A stretch of DNA of 12,337 bases from Paraglomus occultum (GCA_910592205.1 CAJVPJ010001097.1:1-12337); one strand, 5' to 3'. Positions 1-8,578 are shown, counted from the stretch's first letter. Program-made: numbers and translations. Notes: a model not told the origin generated them from the sequence alone.

Positions 1-181
1 TATTGTTTGATTACTGCGGAGGAAGATTTTACCATGTGACTTACTATCGACGTCAGCCGATCAGCTCGCCGTAACAGTATAACCTGGACAATGTACACCA
101 AGTACAAGATAAACATGAACAACTTCATTTATTATTATAATGCAAATACATTCTTATAACTACTAACATAATCCTTAATAA

Positions 182-2022
182 TCAATTAGTTTTTATCCAT
201 GCATGATTGAGCAAATTTTGTACCATTAAGGTTCTTTTCATTGCCAGTAAATGGTTTTTAAAGGTTTTAGCATTTCATCCAAACTTACATTGCAATCATT
301 CATAAGTTTTCCCACCAAGTAAAGATCACACTTGAATGTGTAAGAGAAAACATCTCCACTTTACCTTGGTCAGGCCAATGTGTTAATTTGTAATCAACTG
401 ATCCTGCTTTTCCAGCATGTTCTAGGTCAATGAGAATCCATTCCCTATTTTCCAACTGAATAACATTGTTCCATCGGATGTCACGATGGAGTATATACTA
501 ATACTGAGCCCAAGGGCTGCAGATCAACAACATAGGTGGAATTAGAAAGGATTTTGCATGGATGAGACCTTTATGTTTGCTTGTAGCATGATAGAGCTTT
601 TTGAGATCTTAGAAAAATCATTGAACACTAAACAGTAACAACAATAACACACAAATCATATTAATTATAATATGCCTTACATCAAAATTAGCTACTTAAA
701 CTCAGTCCCAAAGCCGCGTATTTTCTTTCGAACAAAATCCTCAAAGAAAATGATCTATTCAATGACAGTAGACAAAAATTGTCATCAGAAAATTTCCCAA
801 GCTGGTAGCATAGCTATTGATTCACCCACCTGTGAAGTTCGCCGAGTTGTGATCATATAGATAGGCGTAGGGGAGCAATAGGTATCCGTTTTGTCATTTC
901 ATGAAAACAACGGAAGATGTTTATAATAACAGCAGTTACTATTACTAAGACACGGTCAGCTATATTTGTGAGGTCATATCGCCGTGTAACAATCATCAAA
1001 TTTGTGCTTTTGTCAAGTGCATAAACCTAATTATAATATCCTGAAATGTAAATATACCTTTAACATCAACAATGCAAATTAATAAACAAATAATAGACCA
1101 ACCCAATATATTGCCCTGCAGCTGCATATGAGAAAATGTAGTCCAAGTTGGCAAAATGAGTGGGCCTCCATTGACTTGTCTTATTTCTGAGTTCCTGTTC
1201 AGCAGTTGCGAAGTCTGCCTCATCAGCCTTTTCCTCCCCTTTAAACACTAAAACACCCTTCAACCAACAGAGGAACTTAGCAGACATGGTGGCAGTAGAT
1301 GGATCAATTTTGTAACGATCAATGCGAACGTCGATCTGACTATACTATATACTTGGAAAAGATTTCAAGAGTTCACATATCCCAGAGATAAATGCGGTTG
1401 TTTGAACTACCTTTCTGCATAGGTGTCTCAATCATACAACCAATAAGCTGACTCAATTCAGGACATAACTGGCTTTCTGCAGTATTTGATACTACATTGT
1501 TGACACAGTTGGAATATACTTCTTTAGAGGTGTTAAAAGAACTTTTTCAAGTTCTGCAATGGATGGCAATGTTGTGAATGGTTCCCCGAGGGTTTGAACA
1601 AGATCGAATGTAGTTGGCCCATTCACTGTTACTATTTGCATACATAGAAATTATTCGTTTTTGTATGGATAGGTATGCTCATCCTACGCCCCAACGTAGT
1701 TCCGGATATCAGCGCTCGAGTTAGATATGTAACATTTCCCATACAACTATATTACAGCCCATATTACTCTCCCCATACTCGACCCTATGTACACACTACT
1801 CTATGTCCCCAACGCCCGAGTCACAAAGTTGTTACCTGGCTGCTGTCTCTTGAGGAAGCTGACAATGCTTTTGGCATCTGTACGTGATGCTCCAAGTTCT
1901 TCCCAGTCCTCTTTATCGTCCAGCCCAACAACATATTCCCACGTCTTATTACTTATCTTTTCCTTTACAACTGCAAGACCGTTCTCTTCTAGAAATTGGA
2001 GGAAGGCTTCAAAGTCGTTCAT
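182..2022 (-). pseudogene. Decayed SAM-like + CRN-type (Crinkler) protein kinase gene
   Basis: Read on the minus strand, conserved pieces appear in family order but in different frames. They are an N-terminal exon (1836-2022) with a SAM-like end (DWEELGASRTDA), a second block from 1631 downward, KGEEKA at 1225-1242 followed by a YIFSYAAAG stretch, FFEDFVRKK near 720-749, YVVDLQPLG at 508-534, the catalytic loop HRDIRWNN from 488 down, LIDLEHAG at 411-434 in place of the usual DFG, CDLYLVGKL at 304-330, and LLNHAWI near 194-214 before a TGA at 182-184. This order and the HRDIRW/DLEHAG pair are known from the kinase-like C-terminal domains of Crinkler-type proteins of oomycetes and Glomeromycotina. 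Damage includes an in-frame TAG at 1492-1494, frame changes between YVVDLQPLG and the HRD loop and again before CDLYLVGKL, and apparent loss of sequence just before HRD. The start at 2022 is chosen because the SAM-like block begins there; an upstream in-frame ATG at 2085 would add 21 basic residues. An active gene with several odd introns is possible but less likely. Confidence 0.72.
1632..1835 (-). other. Probable intron 1 of the decayed kinase gene
   Basis: On the minus strand the first exon ends CCAG followed by GTAACA (donor at 1835), and a candidate acceptor AAATAG ends at 1632. The exon before it (1836-2022) is 62 codons plus one base, and the sequence after it continues open in the matching phase for about 45 codons (starting V-T-V-N-G-P). 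The phase agreement is the main support. The acceptor has a weak pyrimidine tract, so the exact 3' end is uncertain. Confidence 0.45.
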
Positions 2023-2444
2023 TATTTCTGTTCGTAAGTTTTGATGGCTACTACTACGTGATGCGATACGTCTAGACCTTTTCACAATGTTTTCCGTATG
2101 CAGAATGTGACTAATGATAATTGATGCGCAGAAATTCGTTACTATACGTATTAATGACGTTTAGCTAGAATATCGTGACTCAAAAAGATTCGCTATAAAA
2201 AAACGAAAAAGCTTCGCGAACTGATTTTAAAATGTTTGCTTATTATAAAATTATCAAATTATCTGCATATCACAAATCAGAAAATTGATGAATTAATCAA
2301 TTTAATGGAGCCGAAGAAAAACCTAAACTAGCAGACAAATTGGCCAACGTGAGTGTTTATCAGAAACTGAAAATTTGTGGAAGAGCTTTAAAATTCTTAT
2401 TTAACAAAAGGCTCGAACTTTTCATTTAATCAAATGGCAACTGA

Positions 2445-2564
2445 AATCCGCGAATTACGCAAGAAAAAGGCATTGCAGCTTCAACGTTGAAAAATAAAAA
2501 ACGAATCCGAGGAAGAGCACACAAAAAGCTATCGAAGAATGGATGGATAAGCGTCAATAAATAG
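2445..2564 (+). pseudogene. Possible fragment of a CENP-B/pogo-type DNA-binding domain
   Basis: A 39-codon open stretch starts NPRITQEKGIAASTLKNK and ends at a TAG. It resembles the helix-turn-helix start of CENP-B/pogo-type transposases, where an NPxLTQxxIA segment is followed by a recognition helix of the type S-T-hydrophobic-x-x-I-L-K. Here the middle of the motif seems shortened. No catalytic region follows, and the DNA on both sides (2023-2444, 2565-2617) shows no other gene. This is a pattern resemblance only, and the stretch could be chance. Confidence 0.22.
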
Positions 2565-2624
2565 ATGATCGTGACAATATTATTAACAATAGTAGTAGTA
2601 AAGAAGATAATGAAATTTAAATTT

Positions 2625-2637
2625 GCACCAGAGTGAT
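2625..2637 (+). repeat. Left terminal inverted repeat of the mariner remnant
   Basis: The 13 bases GCACCAGAGTGAT are the exact reverse complement of 3452-3464, and the flanking inward bases are also A-rich on both copies. The repeat lies beside the 3' end of the broken transposase, where a terminal repeat is expected. Confidence 0.55.
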
Positions 2638-2649
2638 CAAAGAATAGGT

Positions 2650-3229
2650 TACGTAATGGGATTGAAAAGTTTTGCGCGTAGACCTTTATTTCCAGAAATT
2701 TCATAATAATTGTCGATACAACTATTTCCCAAATTTTCGACTTTATCAAATCTTTTTTCCTCAGTTGTTTCTTTATTCGAAGGATTAGGAAAAAATACAG
2801 TCTGCAAGTAGGGAGAAAGTTTCACTTGTTTTCGTTATGAAGATACTCCGTCATAATCGTTGCCTTATGTGGCGCAACATTGTCGTAATGAAGCCTGACG
2901 TCACGAAACAGTTGTTCTGGAGGCTCAGCTCACTATGCAAAATGCAAGAAAAAATACTAATTTTGTTGGCTAAAATTTTATAGAAATGTGCAGGTTATTG
3001 CTAACAAAATCCTCGACCTTGGCAATTTCTCTTCGCCAAAGAACATCCAGAACGAGCTTGTCTTTACTTACTTCTTACTCCTCTTTGAATGTAGCAATCC
3101 AGCGTCTAATTGTGTTGGTAGACAATGCTTGTTCCCTTCTACATTCACCAACTTTTCGTAGATTTGAGTCGTATTTCTGCCATTTTTCTAAGAAGCAATA
3201 ATAAAGTGTCGTGTGGTCTTACGGCTCAT
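2650..3229 (-). pseudogene. Broken mariner-family transposase
   Basis: From an ATG at 3227-3229 (MSRKTTRH) the frame soon stops, but other frames continue the protein. There is a helix-turn-helix segment STNTIRRWIATFKE at 3081-3122, then an R-S-G block (ARSGCS) in a second frame, then a REIAKVEDFVSNN segment. The central part with the first catalytic Asp is missing. The second catalytic Asp is visible in LHYDNVAPHK (Asp codon at 2882-2884), followed by a degraded third-Asp region ending FFLILRIKKQLRKK. The last part of the protein continues toward 2650 with poor match. In this family the LHxDNAxPH motif and the LKxxLRGK block after the third Asp are hallmarks. Several stops and at least two frameshifts rule out a functional enzyme. 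Confidence 0.7.
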
Positions 3230-3451
3230 TTTTTCGCGGTTGTTTTACTATGCTTTACAAAAAAACGGTTTCTTGACAATGAGATAATGAATTTATCTCT
3301 ACTTCTTTTCCATTAGTTACGTAAATGTATGCGCATTTATGATTATTCCAATTTTTAGTTAGACTGTTGCAATCTCGAGTTAGAAAGCCACACGCAAAAC
3401 TTTTCAGCCTCCCACGTATACTCATCAATGGCTTTGGGTCCGAGTATTTTT

Positions 3452-3464
3452 ATCACTCTGGTGC
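3452..3464 (-). repeat. Right terminal inverted repeat of the mariner remnant
   Basis: Exact inverted partner of 2625-2637, lying about 220 bases upstream of the transposase start on the minus strand. A TA dinucleotide follows at 3468-3469, consistent with a target-site duplication. Confidence 0.55.
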
Positions 3465-3562
3465 TTTTAACATTATTTACATTTTCAAGAGCGCGCATTC
3501 AATAATCGAAATAATAAACTTTATGCTTACGAAAAAATTGAAATATTTTACGTTGTCAAAGC

Positions 3563-3891
3563 TCAACGGATGCGCTTAAGCAGTCTCTTATCATGACTAT
3601 AAGGAACAATCTTTCGTTCGATCAGCAAAAGCCTTTTACGTTAAACTGCTTGCCTTTACCTTTCTTCAAGTTTTCATTTCTTTCTTCGTTCATAATGTGT
3701 TGGTGTTGGTGTTGGTGTTAATGCTCGTTTAGTAGTTATGATTTTCTGTTCTTCTTGATAAATTTCATAAGTAATTTCTAGATACTCCTGGAGAGTTTGG
3801 GTATTATCGATTTTAAAAACGTATGGAGCAATTTTTCTCCTTGTTCTTTTTTCAAAATGCTTCTAATAGTGCCGTAATTCTTTGGTTCCAT
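3563..3891 (-). pseudogene. Unrecognised broken gene with a Pro-Thr repeat and basic C-terminus
   Basis: On the minus strand an ATG at 3889-3891 opens a frame beginning MEPKNYGTIRSILKKEQGE. One frameshift near 3840 leads into a clean stretch (KIAPYVFKIDNTQTLQEYLE), then a Glu-rich helix-like piece, four Pro-Thr repeats (encoded by a TTGGTG-type array at 3697-3720), and a strongly basic segment including RKIVPYSHDKRLLKRIR. The basic part is interrupted by three in-frame stops. Coherent amino-acid composition after a single frame change suggests a former coding sequence rather than chance. I do not recognise the family. It lies just beyond the mariner remnant on the same strand, but nothing ties the two together. 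Confidence 0.45.
3697..3720 (-). repeat. Short hexamer tandem repeat encoding Pro-Thr
   Basis: About four copies of a GTGTTG-type hexamer on the plus strand. On the minus strand they read ACACCA and encode the Pro-Thr repeats of the broken gene around them. Confidence 0.7.
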
Positions 3892-4550
3892 GGTGGATTT
3901 AATGTAATTAGTTTTATATTAATATTTTTATATAGATAATCGTATATATATTAATCTTATATTCATCACATTCTGGTATGATAAAGTAAACATTAAAATT
4001 ACAAGCCCATAAGTTATGAATGAGCACCATTATTGCTTTTTAGAATGTCATCAGTCACACTGGTCAATTTTACAGCCACATGCGTAAGTCTCTCATTTAT
4101 GTCACATAATAGAATGTTTACTTTGTTTGGCTTTGTTGCAGTCTGCCCCATATAATAATAATTTAATTGGTTTAATACTAAAGCAATGAAACAATTTTCA
4201 TTTTTGTGCACTGAAATCTGTTGTCTTAACAAGCCATGACATATCAATATATCATTGTTTTTGATTTGTTTTGACCATAATCTCTTATTGTTCTTTTATA
4301 ACATACTCAAAATTTTCTTTATTTTAAATTTTTGTTAAAAATTTTTTTCATTTAACACAAGTAGATAATTCTTGCTGAACTAGGTTTGAGCAACAAAAAC
4401 TAATTCTTATTTTTCGGATAAAATAGCTTTCTACATCTAGCTGTACAAACAATTACAATATTGGTATGTATCAGTATTAGTATGGCCTCTTTCTAAAATT
4501 TTTTGGTTTTACTAACGCAAACCCATTTATCCATAGTATGATACAAAGTT
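3892..4550. other. AT-rich spacer, no convincing gene
   Basis: Very AT-rich DNA. The only open frame of note is 77 codons on the minus strand (4014-4247, starting MICHGLLRQQ). It has no recognisable motif and its neighbours in other frames are closed, so it is not called as a gene. The last 100 bases may contain badly decayed sequence belonging to the Tc1-like fragment that follows. Confidence 0.5.
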
Positions 4551-4779
4551 TATACAGAAGTTTTGGAGCAACATTTTCCAGAAGGGTTTGAAAGTAGGTA
4601 TTAGCACCCAAAGCGGATTGCCAAAAGTAAAAGTTTTTTAGATTATGAACTGGCTATCTAATGCTAACAGTCCAGATCTTAATTATGTTGATAATCCAAA
4701 TGTATTGCGGGAAATAGCTTATATGAATTCTGACCAATCTTATTTGACTCGTTGTCAGCAGGTAATGGTAAACGAATAA
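4551..4779 (+). pseudogene. Tc1-like transposase fragment
   Basis: The frame starting at 4551 reads YTEVLEQHFPEGF, then a TAG (4602-4604), then HPKRIAKSKSFLDYELAI. After a frameshift the sequence continues from 4663 as ANSPDLNYVDNPNVLREI and ends at a TAA at 4777-4779. These match, in order, the Y-x-x-x-L region, the P-K-H-x-A-K-S region after the second catalytic Asp, and the N-S-P-D-L-N-P-I-E-N block with the third catalytic residue (Glu in Tc1). Here the P-I-E-N has become Y-V-D-N. The N-terminal DNA-binding half is absent and no terminal repeats were found. It is on the opposite strand from the mariner remnant and belongs to a different lineage. Confidence 0.6.
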
Positions 4780-6300
4780 ATTATAATAAAGTTTGTTTTT
4801 TTATCTTAGCAAAGGCCTTGCTTTGTAGCTTTCAAACAAGAAACAGTCTCTATGAACCTATGAAGCCAATTTTCCTCAACGCACTGTATGTTTATAAGCA
4901 AATACAAAGAAGCAATGATTATCGTTATGTTCACCAGAAGAACATCACACGCATTTCTTTGTCTATGTCAGCATCCCTTGGATAAATCCAAAAATGTAGC
5001 GGTTGAAGGAAAATCTGCCTTTTCATTCTGTGGTATTGCTAGGAATGAGAAAGAATCTATCACAGGCAATAAGTCCGTTGTCCAAATAATTAATACCTGA
5101 GAGAAATTTGATCATTAGCATTTGTTGCTTATCAAGCAAGTCTTAACCGGTTTCATTATGAGATTTTCCTATATAAAGCATAGAGATTTTATTAACATGT
5201 TTCAAGGAACGTATGAGATTATTGGTTAAACTCAAAATCAAAGAATGGGTGCTTTGTTGTTTGGTATGGTATTAACAGTATAATAATAATAATAATAATA
5301 ACGGAAGTACAGTAATCAATGAGGTTTTTACAACCTAATTGGCTACTCCATTGTATGTCTGAAATTACCAACCGGTTTGACTCATGTAAATCATAAATAG
5401 AGGGAATATGGACAGACAAATATACAAGCAGTAAGACAGATATGTATATAGATAGACATGTAGTAATAGAATAGATATAGCTGCGCTGGGATTGATGTTA
5501 CTTGTAAGGAAATATCTAACAATTAAGAAAGTATACAATCTGGGATTGTGACACTGTGCGGCGGTTAACAATTTAACCCTGTGTCATTATGTTCACTTTA
5601 AGTATGCTTTGCAAATATACACAAACATGATTTTGTAATGGAGCATCATATAAATAGATATATACGGACAAAGTATACAATAACAATCAAATCGTATTAT
5701 AAATATTAATATCCCATCATGAAGGCGTAAAATTGGGGGGAATTGCAAATTTACAAAAGTGAACATAGTAGGAAGGGCGTATGCAAGAAGAAAATTTTTA
5801 TATTTTTTTTTCTTCCACTCAAAAAATTTTGGCGGGTTTCAATAAAAAAAAGGGAGGGCTCTGGGATACAATAGTAAATGTCTTTATAGAATAAGAAATA
5901 CTGGGGAACAGGTTGAACAAGGTGTGGAGCTGAGTACGAGTAACCGAAATGAATGTATAATATCTTCTCTAAATATCCTAGTCGCTGTGTGTGGTCAATT
6001 CGCTCTGTGAATGTGCTGTGTGCTATGTGAGATGAATGTCTCTATTGTCTGCATTGCCACTATAAGCTCGGCGATATTTTATCATATGCCAATTTTATAT
6101 AGTAATTGGAACAATAAAACAATAAATGATTGATCACACATATAATTACAATGACGAACAGCACATTAATTGTTAATATGCACATAATTATCAATGTATA
6201 TGATGGATGTAATTATTAATGCGCCAATAAACTATGAAAATGTCCAATCAATGTTATCATCCCCTCTGTGCATTGTATGTATAAAACCGTATCAATATAA
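4780..6300. other. Long spacer without a convincing gene
   Basis: Only short open frames occur, none with a recognisable motif. Two overlapping plus-strand frames (4752-4985 and 4888-5100) follow the Tc1-like fragment and could be decayed transposon or host sequence, but they show no family signal. The stretch holds a (TAA)7 microsatellite at 5281-5301, degenerate GATA/TAGA-type sequence near 5410-5460, and an A/T-rich hairpin-like run with GAAGAAAA and TTTTCTTC arms near 5787-5816. Confidence 0.5.
5281..5301. repeat. (TAA)7 microsatellite
   Basis: Seven perfect TAA units in tandem, a simple-sequence repeat in non-coding DNA. Confidence 0.95.
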
Positions 6301-6303
6301 CTA

Positions 6304-6383
6304 TACTAATACCAATACCAATACTAATTATAATACCAATACTAATACTAATACTAATATTAACACTAACACTAACACTAACT
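6304..6383. repeat. Degenerate ACYAAY hexamer array
   Basis: About thirteen hexamer units of the form ACTAAT, ACCAAT and ACTAAC, with one interrupted unit near 6330. Similar variants are grouped: ACCAAT/ACTAAT towards the left and ACTAAC at the right end. It is not the TTAGGG telomere unit. In one frame it would read Asn-Thr repeats, but the enclosing frame runs into the adjacent T tract and is not believed to be a gene. Confidence 0.85.
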
Positions 6384-6446
6384 ATTGTAATAATGAAATA
6401 TATGCTCATATTATATATACATGTTACTGTATACCTATATTTATTG

Positions 6447-6511
6447 TTATTTATTTATTTATTTATTTACTTTGCGTCGTTTTTTTTTTCTTTTTTTTCT
6501 TTTTTTTTTTT
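6447..6511. repeat. (TTTA)n microsatellite followed by a long T-rich tract
   Basis: About five to six TTAT units at 6447-6469 are followed, after a short break, by a run of about 31 bases that is almost all T with a few C (6480-6511). Simple-sequence DNA, about 460 bases upstream of the intact gene. Confidence 0.9.
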
Positions 6512-6974
6512 ACAAATTCCAACCCTACTTTATCACGTATATATTACCATGTGCCCCCCTTTTTTCCTCCCCAGAAAACAAATAAACAAAGGGGGCGGTT
6601 GATCTCCGAAAAGAAATAGGAAAAGGAGATAAATACCGATAGTCTCGCTTGTATGACTTTACCATATAGCCCCCACAGTGCATGACTGTTTGAACAATAC
6701 TCCCCCAATAGATAAAAAAAAATCACCAGAATTAAATATCTCACTTTCCAAATCATGTACCTTTGTTTCATACGAATAGAAAAGATAGTATAAGCCCCTT
6801 CCTCTTCCCAACCCAGACTATTCCACTGCTGTTGTTGTTTTTCCAAACATTGATTATTAAACTTCACTTATTGGTTAGAAAACTTGTAGACAAACTATAC
6901 CGTTCTATTCTTGTGTATATTACTTCGGCTACCCATCTCTTTTTCCTCCTCGTCATTCAAACATCACAGAAAAC
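6512..6974 (+). promoter_or_regulatory. 5' flank of the two-exon gene, promoter not resolved
   Basis: This stretch lies between the T-rich tract and the start codon at 6975. It contains C-runs and pyrimidine-rich segments (for example near 6930-6950), which are common upstream of fungal start codons. No clear TATA box was identified. Several small frames here appear to be chance. The frame leading into the ATG is open back to 6879 but has no earlier in-frame ATG. Confidence 0.3.
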
Positions 6975-8578
6975 ATGGGTTTGCCTATGTTTGTATCTCC
7001 ATCAATTGCCAAGAGACAACTCCCCTCTAAACAAAGCGACTCGGCAGGTAATGCGCAAATGTGTATGTTCAAACACGACCAAGTAGAATCAAAGTCTCTC
7101 TCCTTTAGCACTGACGCCTATATACTTTGTTCATTACCACACGTCTCTTACGCCTCTTATTAACCACCACACACTTTCCAGATTCAGATACTTCAAGGAC
7201 TCGTGGAGACTCTGAAGACCGTCACCGTCGTCGATCCTTCTCTACCAATTTGGTCCAGCAACAGCTTCATCGTCTACAACAACTGCAATATCTCCACCGC
7301 ACACGAGATATGTCCTCCTTCAATCAGAATGCCCGCAGAAGTCTACATTTACTAGGTCAAAGTCGTGTGCATATGATACCAGGTGTTTACAATCCAAGTA
7401 TAACAACAGGAAATGGTTTGCATTACGGATTTATACCACAAAGACTGAGGATAGAGAGAAGGCAGCGAAGTGGCGATGGTAGTAATAGAATAAGAGACGA
7501 TGGGATGATGGATGAGAGTGATGGGAACGGTATTAACTTACCCCCCTCCAGTACAGCAGCAGCTGCTGCAGCAACGACGACGACGACGACGACAAGAACA
7601 AGAACAACAACAGCAACAGCAACAGCAACAGCAACAACGACAATACCATCATCATCATCATCATCATCATCAACATCGTCGTCGTTGTCATCATCATCTT
7701 CTTCTTCCTCATCTTCTTCAACAGGAAATCCTTCGATAAATACACAGACATCCACCCCATCTACAATACAACCCTCAGAACCGTCATCTGCCACTGTTCC
7801 CTCGACTCCAACAATACCATCTTCCCCCTCTCCGTCTGATGATGTTATCCGTCGAGTGACTCTTATTCGTCAGAATCAAAGAAGACCTCGTTTCAGATTA
7901 CTATCACCCGTGTCGATGTCGTCTAGGAATACAACCGCAAACGGGAATACGTTAAACGGTAGTCATTTGCCATCAAATCAGTCATCGTCGCCATCTTCTT
8001 CTCATACGACAAATGGAAGAAACGAGAGCTTTATTACACAGCAGCTTGCCATAACACCGTTGAGTATAAGTCTGACCCCGGCAATTTTAGCATCTCAAAT
8101 AGCAAACGGAAGCGTTAATGAGATTGACCGAAGACAATATGGTGATGGAGTTGGATGGGGTGAGAGTAGTGGGTATTATGGGCATAGTAATACAGGAACA
8201 ACAATGGGGCAGAATCCAACTTCCTCTTACTCCCCTGGTCCATTATCTCCAACATTTCTTACCCTGAGTCCCCATTCGCACCTACACTCCCAAAATTCTA
8301 CAAGTCATAGTCATACTATACCTCTCGCTCCACATACCTTGCACTCGATCTCCACGTCCGCCGACAATCATCGCATCCTATCGCCTATACCTCGTCGATA
8401 CCCCACATATCCGGATGCTCTCGCAGCCGCAGTGTCAACTGATGATTTTGATGTCCCAGAAGATGCAGCGTTTTTATTTGATGATGGGACGGTTAGTGCA
8501 GAATTGGTTACTGTGGCTAACAATGAGATCGAGGAATTTGGGCCTCCCCGAAGTAGTGCTTCTGGAGAATGTTGTTAA
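6975..8578 (+). CDS. Ser/Thr-rich low-complexity protein of unknown function, two exons (6975-7047, 7182-8578)
   Basis: Spliced length is 489 residues. The start MGLPMFVSPSIAKRQLPSK is preceded by GAAAAC, and exon 1 joins exon 2 in phase 1 (G+AT gives Asp25), continuing SDTSRTRGDSEDRHRRRS. Visible layout: a basic, Gln-rich region (about 25-70); a hydrophobic-patterned block with RRSLHLLGQSRVHMIPGVY (about 75-95); an Ala/Thr/Ser homopolymer tract (about 149-204); a basic block DVIRRVTLIRQNQRRPRFRL (about 244-263); a block with ITPLSISLTPAILASQIA; a Ser/Pro/His-rich stretch; and an acidic C-terminal part with YPDALAAAVSTDDFDVPEDA (about 434-453), ending GECC. There is no signal peptide, membrane segment, zinc-binding pattern or enzyme motif. 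Most of the protein looks disordered with short conserved-looking islands, as in regulatory or scaffold proteins, but that is only inference. The long open frame through non-repeat sequence and the phase-matched intron make it a real gene. I do not recognise the family. Confidence 0.82.
7048..7181 (+). other. Intron of the two-exon gene
   Basis: The donor is CAG followed by GTAATG at 7048. The acceptor is preceded by a pyrimidine-rich ACACTTTCCAG ending at 7181. A CTGAC near 7109 or the CTTAC/TTAAC sequences closer to the acceptor could serve as the branch point. The length of 134 nt is ordinary for fungi, and removing the intron links two coding frames in the same phase. Without splicing the long frame could only start at an ATG at 7127, inside this intron. 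Confidence 0.75.
7554..7720 (+). repeat. Compound trinucleotide repeat tract inside the coding exon
   Basis: Successive triplet runs of the types CAG/GCA, ACG, AAC/CAA, CAT/TCA and TCT/TTC. In the gene's frame they encode Ala, then Thr with some Arg, then Thr/Ala alternation, then Ser runs. The tract stays in triplet register, so the frame is kept. Length changes between strains would be expected, as for other triplet repeats. Confidence 0.92.

Larger units (their letters stand above)
2618..3469 (-). mobile_element. Degenerate mariner-family (Tc1/mariner) transposon with terminal inverted repeats
   Basis: A broken transposase on the minus strand (about 2650-3229) is enclosed by a perfect 13-bp inverted repeat, GCACCAGAGTGAT at 2625-2637 and its complement at 3452-3464. 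The similarity extends a few bases inwards as an A-rich stretch. A TA dinucleotide lies just outside each repeat (2618-2619 and 3468-3469), as expected for a superfamily that inserts at and duplicates TA. The spacing from TA to repeat is 5 nt on one side and 3 nt on the other, so the true ends are slightly decayed or misjudged. At about 850 bp it is shorter than a typical 1.3-kb mariner, which fits the missing middle of the transposase. Confidence 0.62.

Noticed and set aside
2426-2749. 107-codon minus-strand frame as a separate gene
   Set aside because: Its first part is a wrong-frame reading of the decaying 3' part of the mariner transposase, and the rest crosses the terminal repeat into flanking DNA.
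6304-6383. Hexamer array as a telomere repeat
   Set aside because: Units are ACTAAT/ACCAAT/ACTAAC, not TTAGGG-type, the array is short and internal, and ordinary sequence follows on both sides.
6194-6619. 141-codon plus-strand frame with Asn-Thr and Phe runs
   Set aside because: Built almost entirely from the hexamer array, the TTTA repeat and the T tract, with no unique coding sequence.
6544-7086. Overlapping 107-codon frames on both strands upstream of the intact gene
   Set aside because: No recognisable motif, overlapping frames on both strands, and composition set by pyrimidine-rich flank. One overlaps exon 1 in a different frame.
7512-7739. Plus-strand polyGln/polyHis frame
   Set aside because: Shadow of the same triplet tract in the wrong frame; sequence on either side gives no support.
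7423-7794. Minus-strand 123-codon frame with long Asp/Glu and Val runs
   Set aside because: It is the reverse reading of the triplet tract in the intact plus-strand gene, and its length comes from the repeats lacking stops.
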